Source: DASUFH01 sp036274645 (lineage in GTDB: Bacteria > Acidobacteriota > Terriglobia > 20CM-2-55-15). From it: a stretch of 10,681 nucleotides of DNA. Under the pieces are notes generated by a model that worked only from the letters and a program-made list of their open reading frames with translations, had not been told where the DNA came from and made no database searches. The DNA is taken from NCBI GenBank assembly GCA_036274645.1, contig DASUFH010000469.1, forward strand, positions 1-10,681. The letters run 5' to 3'. The position numbers were made by a program, and so were the translations under genes. This document shows, piece by piece, positions 1-6,600 of this stretch. The number at the start of each line of letters is the position of its first letter. Position 1 is the first letter of the stretch.

Positions 1-887
1 TCGTCCTGCGACTCGACGCCATCGGCTCCGAGACTCCAGATGGACATGCGTTGTAACTCCGCGTCCGCTCGACCGCTGTCTAAGCCTCCGGTGTAGACAT
101 CGTAGGGAGTCTCAGTCGTAAACAGACGGTTTCGGACCGACATCTCGACCACATCGGGATACTTGCCCAGGTTCTCGAACCGGACATAGTACGGACGCCC
201 CCACCCATCCGCGCGATGGAGACCGTCTATTCCCGCCTGGCGCAAGACCTCGTCAAACTCCGGGCCGTTGGATGGAACGGTCTTTTGCCGGAAGCGATAT
301 TGCGTCATCGCGTCGACAATTTTTCGCATCCAGTCGCCTGAGAAATCCTGCTGGTTCCAGACGGAGTACGTGTCGGTGTCGCCGGGACCGCTGACGCGAG
401 CTTCGATCGTGAAACGAACGCTTTGAGGACTGCCGTTTGTGGAACGTGACACGCGTTCGCTCCTGAAACGGAACACCAGCGGCCGTCCCCAGAAGTCTTG
501 CCACACGTCGACATCTTCCCCGGCTGCGCGCAGCGCTCCCCGCAACGCGTTCATGTCGCCCACGTAGCCGCCGGTTCGCTCGTGATACGCGAGTACAGCG
601 CGATTGATGGCGTTCCGGTAATTGGCAAGGACGCCCCAGCTCACGGATGCGGCAACGAAGTCATCTTCGGTGCGCGGCTCGTGGTCGGGACCCGCGGCCC
701 ACAGCGACAACTCCATCCGGTAGCCCACCGGACGCAACTCCAATCCATAGGGTGTGCCCCACGGATCTTTGAGGGCTTCGGTACCCGTCTCCACCATCAA
801 CTCCCGTAGCGCCTTTCGGCTCTGCGGCAGCGGACGGCCGGAACTGGTTCGGAAAGCGTCCATGAACGGCTCCAGCTGCCTGTCGAT
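1..887 (-). repeat. Three tandem GspG/pseudopilin-like modules inside the A2M-like protein
   Basis: These are protein-level repeats at residues ~815-893, ~897-987 and ~988 to beyond 1109. Each has an amphipathic helix with a short Gly/Pro turn (for example AVLAYHERTGGYVGDMNAL in module 2), then a D-x-W-G-x-P-[YL] motif, then beta strands. Modules 1 and 3 close with an acidic loop (GPDHEPRTEDDF; SLGADGVESQD). The three motifs lie 90 and 96 residues apart. The order helix, DPWGxPY, SxGADG and acidic loop is that of the C-terminal domain of the type II secretion major pseudopilin GspG, where the acidic loop binds calcium. In module 2 the last loop is degenerate (SGPGDTDTYSV). No hydrophobic pilin N-terminal helix or prepilin peptidase site is present, so this is a borrowed fold and not a pilin. 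The third module is cut by the window edge. Confidence 0.7.
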
Positions 888-3329
888 CGACGGTCGAAAC
901 AGACTCTCCGGCCTGTTCAATTCGCTCTCGCTCATCCGGCGGCTGCCCACATCGGCGGCGCCGGCGCCTTCGGAAGCCATCAGCCATTCGACCGCTGTAC
1001 GGAGCGACTCCGGAAGGGGACGGCGGCGGTCAACCCGGTCCAGTTCATTTCTGATGATCGTTTGGATGTCTCCGGTCGCCGGACCGTCAACACCGGCGGT
1101 GGCGCGTTCATCCACCGCGCGATCCCGCACAACGATGCCAAGCAGACTCGGACCGGCCTGTCCATCGCTCTGCGCCACGCGGAAGCGAATCCGGGCCTCC
1201 TCGCCCGGCGCATACGTGTCTTTTTCCGGAATCGCCTGTACCTCGAGACGCGGTCTCAACGGGTAAGACACTGCCCGGACGAGCGGCCGGGCAGCGGAAC
1301 GCGGCGTGGACCGCCGCACACGCCTGTACCCCGACGATTCCCCTTCAAGGATGCGTCTTTTCAAATCATCGAACTGGCCTGCCCGATAGACGTCCTCGTC
1401 CTCGAACCGATCGCCGGTGTAACGGGCAACAACCATGACGGAGCCCTGGAGGCGGCTCGAATAGGGAAAGGTGACCGAAGCTCGCCCGCCCTCGAGCTGC
1501 GCGATCTTCGTGTCCAGCAACTGCCCGCCGCTGGCGACGTCCAGCACAACCATGCCGGACGGGTGTATAGAGCGGACTTCGATCCGCAACGGGTCCCCTT
1601 CAGCGTAGGCAATCTTGTCGGTGTCGACCTCGACGTCCGTCCCCAAAGGCTCCTCAAGCTGCATGCTGGCCCGGCCCCGGCTTCCGTTTGCGTCTTCCGC
1701 GGTCAAGACGAACTCGCCAGAGTTCGGCCACGGAGCCTGAATCCTGGCGACGCCAAACCGGTCCGTCCGTCCTGCAGCCATCAGGGAGCCGCCATCGTTT
1801 GCCTGCATTTCAACTGTGCAGGAGACCGGCGTGCCATCCGCGGATTGCGTCACGACATAAAACGACACCGGTCCGACGCTACCCAAACGGTGGATGCCGT
1901 CCACATGAACATGAATCGGGTCCCGTGTGACCCGCAGCATGACGCGCCGCTCTTCGGAGCGCCCACTCACCGGATCCGTCACGTAGACGCTGTATTCGCG
2001 ATCGATGAACTGGCGGTCGCGAAGATCCGCCTGATTCCGGGCGACTCCAGGCGAAATGTGAACGACAAATTTTCCGGCGGCGTCCGCCAGTCCTTCGGCC
2101 ACCGCATCCGACTCGCTGTCGCGATTCGTCCTCGATTCAACCACTCGCACGCGCGCGCCGGCGACGGGCTGGCCGAAAAGATACCGGGTCTCGACCTCCA
2201 CTTCGGCCGGCTGGTTCACCAGATAAAACGGCCGGTCCGATTTCGTTCGAATGCTGAAAACCGGAAGGTCATAAGACGCGACCCGGACAAGACCCTGGCC
2301 GACGGTGGCGTCATCGGGATCACGGACGCTGATCGCATAGCTTCCTGACAGGGCGTCCTCGGGAATGGTCCAGTCCGCGTCCGCCTCGCCATAACGTGAC
2401 GTGGTGACCACTTTCTTGAAGACAGCGTCAGAGTCCTCCGGATTCTCCACCTCAATACTGAAGGTCCGTCCGGCCAGCGATGCCTGGCCGGAACTGAGGG
2501 CCAGGATCCGCATGTGCAGAACCTGTCCCGGCTGATAAATCGGCTTGTCGGTGGTGACGATGACTTCCGACGCGTCGGCCGGGTTCACGCTCCCAACAAA
2601 CATCGAAGCCGACCGGACCTGCCCCTGTGCCGTGGCCGTCACCGTCACAAACATACCCCCGGTTTCCTCGAGGCCGGCGGGCGCCTGAAAACTCAACACC
2701 GCGACGCCATTCGCGTCCGTGCGGGCGCGCGCCCGCTGAAGCACGGTGGTACCGGATCGGTCCTGTTTCGTTAACGCGGCCTCAATATCGGCTCCGCCAA
2801 TCGGTATGCCCGCGGTCGCGGTTTCGGTAAAAACGAGCGCCTGGAACCGATCCCCCGCAACAACGGACGACGGCTGCGCGATCCTGACGCGGAGGATGTC
2901 CATGATCCCGGAGAAGGAGATGACGCCACTCACCGGTCCGATCGAAGGGGCGTCCTCGCGGACGATCTGGTAGCTCAAGCGCAGCCATGGCAGGTTTTCG
3001 CGGTCTTTCGGCGCCGAATCCGACAAGAATTGGCGGATATGAAAGTTCCGAACGTTTGTTCGGGGCTTGAGAACGGTGCGGCTCGACTCGGACTTGACGA
3101 CGTCGCCCTCAGGGCGAAGGAACGCCAGCTCTATTCGAACCGGTATATCGACGGTGTTGGTATTCACGACGGCGAAGCTCAGATCCAACGTATCGCCGTC
3201 CACCTTCAGCCGTGTCGCGGCTTCGCTGACGGTGATCGGAAGGTCGACTATCTGGGCAACGCTACCAGGACCTGTCAGAGCCAACAATGGAACGGCCAAT
3301 AAGGCAAACAGCATCCGCAAGGCGTTCAA
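1..3329 (-). CDS. Alpha-2-macroglobulin-like exported protein with three GspG-like modules (5' part; runs off left edge)
   Basis: One uninterrupted reading frame gives about 1109 residues before the window ends. Residues 1-25 form a Sec signal peptide (one Arg, then a Leu/Ala-rich core ending GSVA before Gln26) with no lipobox Cys. Ig/macroglobulin-like beta domains follow. TDKPIYQPGQ at about 260-269 is the MG2 signature of A2M proteins, and the next domain starts near YDLPVF (353). GIVVRDRAVDERA (about 731-743) resembles the MG6 strand that precedes the bait region. After it come three modules with DPWGTPY (855), DFWGRPL (945) and DGWGRPY (1041), like the GspG pseudopilin. Bacterial A2Ms trap proteases in the periplasm, but the thioester (CxEQ) and C-terminal domains lie outside the window, so trapping ability cannot be judged. 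The start chosen is TTG at 3329, which has GGAG 8 nt upstream. ATG at 3314 is in frame but has no good ribosome site and would lose the only N-terminal Arg. GTG at 3338 is a third option. The family call is firm; the function is inferred. Confidence 0.9.
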   Translation of the reverse strand, partial: MNALRMLFALLAVPLLALTGPGSVAQIVDLPITVSEAATRLKVDGDTLDLSFAVVNTNTVDIPVRIELAFLRPEGDVVKSESSRTVLKPRTNVRNFHIRQFLSDSAPKDRENLPWLRLSYQIVREDAPSIGPVSGVISFSGIMDILRVRIAQPSSVVAGDRFQALVFTETATAGIPIGGADIEAALTKQDRSGTTVLQRARARTDANGVAVLSFQAPAGLEETGGMFVTVTATAQGQVRSASMFVGSVNPADASEVIVTTDKPIYQPGQVLHMRILALSSGQASLAGRTFSIEVENPEDSDAVFKKVVTTSRYGEADADWTIPEDALSGSYAISVRDPDDATVGQGLVRVASYDLPVFSIRTKSDRPFYLVNQPAEVEVETRYLFGQPVAGARVRVVESRTNRDSESDAVAEGLADAAGKFVVHISPGVARNQADLRDRQFIDREYSVYVTDPVSGRSEERRVMLRVTRDPIHVHVDGIHRLGSVGPVSFYVVTQSADGTPVSCTVEMQANDGGSLMAAGRTDRFGVARIQAPWPNSGEFVLTAEDANGSRGRASMQLEEPLGTDVEVDTDKIAYAEGDPLRIEVRSIHPSGMVVLDVASGGQLLDTKIAQLEGGRASVTFPYSSRLQGSVMVVARYTGDRFEDEDVYRAGQFDDLKRRILEGESSGYRRVRRSTPRSAARPLVRAVSYPLRPRLEVQAIPEKDTYAPGEEARIRFRVAQSDGQAGPSLLGIVVRDRAVDERATAGVDGPATGDIQTIIRNELDRVDRRRPLPESLRTAVEWLMASEGAGAADVGSRRMSESELNRPESLFRPSIDRQLEPFMDAFRTSSGRPLPQSRKALRELMVETGTEALKDPWGTPYGLELRPVGYRMELSLWAAGPDHEPRTEDDFVAASVSWGVLANYRNAINRAVLAYHERTGGYVGDMNALRGALRAAGEDVDVWQDFWGRPLVFRFRSERVSRSTNGSPQSVRFTIEARVSGPGDTDTYSVWNQQDFSGDWMRKIVDAMTQYRFRQKTVPSNGPEFDEVLRQAGIDGLHRADGWGRPYYVRFENLGKYPDVVEMSVRNRLFTTETPYDVYTGGLDSGRADAELQRMSIWSLGADGVESQD

Positions 3330-3337
3330 GAGGCGCA

Positions 3338-3341
3338 CTCC
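3338..3341 (-). promoter_or_regulatory. Ribosome binding site (GGAG) supporting a TTG start for the A2M-like gene
   Basis: GGAG on the minus strand lies 8 nt before TTG at 3329. The in-frame ATG at 3314 is preceded by GCCTTGCGG, which has no purine-rich ribosome site. The site therefore favours the non-AUG start, which also gives the signal peptide a positive residue. Confidence 0.5.
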
Positions 3342-3365
3342 ATTCTCGGGGGAAACGATAGGGGG

Positions 3366-3371
3366 ATCATA
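3366..3371 (-). promoter_or_regulatory. Possible -10 element (TATGAT) for the A2M-like gene
   Basis: TATGAT on the minus strand matches five of six bases of the sigma70 -10 consensus and would place the transcript start near 3359, about 30 nt before the TTG start. The -35 region at the right spacing (TTACTT, 16-nt spacer) is poor. The call rests on the -10 element and position only. Confidence 0.25.
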
Positions 3372-3406
3372 CTATGGGGCGGCAAGAAAGTAACACCGCC
3401 GTCTGC

Positions 3407-3521
3407 GCCTGCCTTGTAGGGGCGGTCTATGACCGCCCAGCGCTTCAGGGTCGCATCTTTTTTAATCAGAGATTTCCACTCCGAAACGTCGGGCGGTCAT
3501 AGACCACCCCTACAAGCAGGC
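3407..3521. repeat. Inverted repeat pair (REP/BIME-like), GTAGGGGCGGTCTATGACCGCCC type
   Basis: The left arm (3407-3438, 32 nt) and the reverse complement of the right arm (3491-3521, 31 nt) differ by one single-base indel and one C/T substitution. The spacer is 52 nt. Each arm holds its own short palindrome: GGGCGGTC-TAT-GACCGCCC on the left (perfect) and GGGCGGTC-ATA-GACCACCC on the right (one mismatch). Two oppositely oriented copies of a short GC-rich palindrome are the usual form of REP doublets (BIMEs) or small non-autonomous elements. No flanking target duplication was seen. Copy number elsewhere cannot be judged from one window. Confidence 0.75.
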
Positions 3522-3576
3522 GGGGCCCCGGTGACGGCCAGCATCTGGCCCAAGGATACGAGATGCAACACAAATA

Positions 3577-3637
3577 GCGAGGTCGGGTGCGGGCAAACAA
3601 AGGGGGGTAGTCTTGTTTCCCCACACCCGACGCTCGC
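3577..3637. repeat. Long imperfect hairpin (about 24-bp arms, 12-nt loop)
   Basis: The left arm 3577-3600 begins GCGAGGTCGGGTG; the right arm 3613-3637 reads, as reverse complement, GCGAGCGTCGGGTG and onward. The arms differ by one indel and two substitutions and enclose a 12-nt loop rich in G on the plus strand. It directly abuts the next hairpin at 3638. A repeated intergenic element or an RNA stem in the receptor 3' untranslated region would both fit. It lacks the T-tract of an intrinsic terminator. Confidence 0.65.
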
Positions 3638-3671
3638 CCACTCAACTCCCGATTGGGGCGGGAGTGAGTGG
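3638..3671 (-). terminator. Hairpin directly behind the receptor stop codon, possible transcript end
   Basis: Starting 12 nt after the receptor stop codon, the minus strand reads CCACTCACTCCCG, a 7-nt loop, then CGGGAGTTGAGTGG. This is a 13-bp stem with one bulged base. No run of T follows, so it is not a standard Rho-independent terminator, but its place immediately downstream of the stop and next to a second long stem suggests transcript termination or 3'-end protection. Confidence 0.4.
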
Positions 3672-3683
3672 TTAAGGGGTCCG

Positions 3684-6600
3684 TCAAAACACGAGACGCA
3701 GCTTGCCCTGGAACGATCGCGATCCCGACTTGGTCGTGATCTGACCGAAGTTGTCGGTAAAGCTGCTGCCGAAACCCGACAGACCGGCCGGGTCGCCCGG
3801 TTCCGGATGATTGAGCACGTTGATCGCGTCAATCCGGACCTGCAGCGACTCGCGCTCCGTCAACTGAAACGCCTTGCTCAGGTTCGCGTCGAAGCGCCAC
3901 CGGCCGTGCGTATTCATGGTGTTCGCGCCGAGCGTTCCCTGATGTCCGGGCAGCGGATTCTGGAGTACCGGAATGCCGAACCGGCCCTGCGACACGGGAA
4001 TCGCGCCGGGCGTTCCTTCCGGCACAACCATCGCCAGGCCCAGCAACGAGCACTGGGACCGCAGGTTGAATCCATTCTGATCGGTGGAACCCACCCGCTG
4101 GGCGCACTGCGGATCCGCGAATGTGGCATAGGGATTCGGGTCACCGAAGAAGCTTCCGGTCTGGCCGTTCCACGCCACATTCCCTTTTGGATTGTTCCAG
4201 GGACCGACCACATCCGGACGGCCGTTCGCATAGAGCATGTTGTTGTTCGTGAGGAACGTTCGCGGCGCGCCCTGAGCCATCTCGAGGATGAATCCCGTCT
4301 GCCAGTGTTCAAGCGCGCGCGCCAGCCATCCACCGGACCGGCCCAGGAAGAACTTGTTCGGACCAATGGGCAGTTCGATGATGCCGTTGGCGCGGAAGTC
4401 GTGTCCGACACTCTGAATCGATTCGCGATAATCCATCTGCCGGTTGAGCGGATCGGTATATCCGCTTCCCGGCAGTTCCATCGTCTTGCTGAACCCATAC
4501 GCTCCCTGAAGCGTGATCCCGTAAACCGGCCGCAGCGTGAACTGAGCTTCGAAGGCGTTGTAGTTCGTCTTGCCGTAGTTGGCGGCGTAGTTCGCCGTGC
4601 TCAACTGCGGATTGGCGATGAAGTAGTTCTCCGGGAAACAGCGCGGGAGGATCTGCGTCCCATCCGACAGCATGAATCCCGCGGTCAGGCCGTTGGCAAT
4701 ACGATCGCAGCCGTTGCGCAGCACGCGCTGCGAAGCGGCGACCGGCGCGCCGGTTTTCGGATCGAGGGGCAGCGGCTGAAGGTTGAACCCAGCCGCAATC
4801 GGCAGCAGCGCCTGGATGACCCCCGCGTAGTTGCCATTCGCAAGAGCGGAAGACACCGTCGGACCGAAGAAGCTGGCCGCCGTGCTCCGGCGCAGATGCG
4901 CCGAACCGCGCTGCAGCACGCCGTTGACAACCGTTCCCACCGGGCCGTAGCCGGGCACGAACGGATTCAGGTTGAGTCCCATGAACATCTGGTCGAACAA
5001 CGGATCATCGAGGCCGGCGCGCGTGTTCTCGAGCGCCTGGAAGAGTTCCGGGTTGTGATAGACGTTCACAGTGTTGATGTCGACACTGCCAGGCGCGGAA
5101 ATTACAAAGCCGCCGCCCAGAGTTCCCGGCTGGGCCCGTCCGACGGTATTGACGTACCGGAGTTCCACGCTGAGGTTTCGCGTCAGTTCACGCTGAATGG
5201 AAAGGGTCAGGTTGTCGGTATAGGGCGTCCGGTAATCCTTGTCGTACATCGAGTAGCTGATGGCGACACTGCGTCCCGCCATCGGGATCGACACGCCGGG
5301 CTGCCGCGTCGGCGCGGCGGGAATCAGCATCGGCAGGTCGGTCAGATTCAGCGCGCGTGTGGCCAGAATGGCGCTGGCCGCAGTCGTATCGATGCCGGAG
5401 GCCGACACGTCGCCACCCGGTCCACTGAGCAGGCCGCCGGTAAACGCGGCGCCGGCTCGTCCGTAGGTGCGCTGGTATCCTCCGCGCATCGTGGTCCGAT
5501 CGCCGAACCACGGAATCCGCCAGGCGAACCCGATCGCCGGACCGAGCTGGCCGCGCTGCGGAACGAGCGTCTTCTCCGGATTCGGCGAACCGGGCCCGAC
5601 GAACTCAATGGTGGAGGCCAGGCCGGGATCGCAGTTGGAAACCGGCAGCATGGGCGATTGCTGGACGCCCGTCTGACACGAGAGGGGCGTCGTCGTTGAC
5701 GATCCGTATCCTGTCAGATACAGGTCGCCCGGCGTCAGCCAGCCGTCAAAGATGTTTCCCGAGGCCGGCCGGCCTGCGCCAAACAATCCTTCGCCATCGC
5801 CAACCAGCCTGTTCGTGAGACCGCCCTTCAGGTAGGGCGATCCCGCAAAGTCGTAGCGCAAGCCGAGGTTCAGCGTGAGCCGCGGAGCGACCTTGAAATC
5901 GTCTTTCACGAAGAAGCTCCACTCATTCTGAATCTGCGTCCGGTTCTGATGCCCGTAGGGGTCGGCCGTGGAAACGGTGTCGGTCGCGGTAGTGACATTC
6001 TGCCACTGCCCGGCGGCGACATCGTCGTATCCATCGATCCAGTACGACGTGCAGGTGGCCGGACTGAAGAACGCCGGACAGTTGCCCGCCACGATCGAAC
6101 CGTTCATGAAGTACAGCAACGACGCGGTGTTTTGCCGGGCCGTCAGCAGGAATCCCGGCAGTTCCGCCGCAAAGTTCGTGGTGTTCGCGGAGATCAGTGG
6201 CGAGGTGGCGGCGGGTCCGGCGCCGATACCCGAAGTGGCATAGGCGCTGTTTGTGTACCCGGTGGTTGTCGGACGACGGTATTCCACCCCGATGCTGAAA
6301 GAATGTTTGTCGCGCGACCACCGCAACGTGTCCGCGTAATCCCACAACGGCGTCGTATTGGCGAAGTCGAACGAATTGAAGTTCATGAACCCGCTGTAGG
6401 TGTTTGCGGGCGTCGATCCGAAAGCCGCGGCGGGTCCCGGATTGAGCAGAATCGGATAGGTCACCCCGTTTGCCGGATTGGTCCCTCCCTGCAGCAGGAA
6501 CGTCCGCGCCAGCGCCGTGGCGTCGGCTTCTTTCGGGTTGGCCCAGGCCGGAGAGCCCCGTTCCCTGCTGTAGTTCACGCCGAACCGCGCTTCGTTGACC

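Larger units (their letters stand above)
3330..3683. other. 354-bp repeat-rich intergenic region between receptor 3' end and A2M gene start
   Basis: No credible gene lies here; short open frames lack ribosome sites and overlap the palindromes. The region holds, from left to right, the start region of the A2M gene, an inverted pair of GGGCGGTC-type palindromes (3407-3521), a small perfect hairpin GGCCAG-CAT-CTGGCC (3536-3550), a long imperfect hairpin (3577-3637) and a hairpin just behind the receptor stop codon (3638-3671). The hairpins probably stop or stabilise the receptor transcript and separate the two same-strand genes. Confidence 0.8.

Noticed and set aside
1062..2348. Plus-strand open frame of 428 codons opposite the A2M-like gene
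   Set aside because: The minus-strand frame reads through here as conserved macroglobulin domains. The plus-strand product is His/Arg-rich without a domain or start signal.
3407..3671. CRISPR array or insertion sequence in the intergenic repeats
   Set aside because: The repeats are inverted pairs and single hairpins, not regularly spaced direct repeats, and no transposase frame or target-site duplication is visible.
3429..5699. Plus-strand open frame of 756 codons opposite the receptor gene
   Set aside because: It is antisense to a gene with clear receptor domains. Its translation is Arg/His/Gly-rich with no recognisable motif, and it has no ribosome site. GC-rich codon bias commonly opens the complementary frame.
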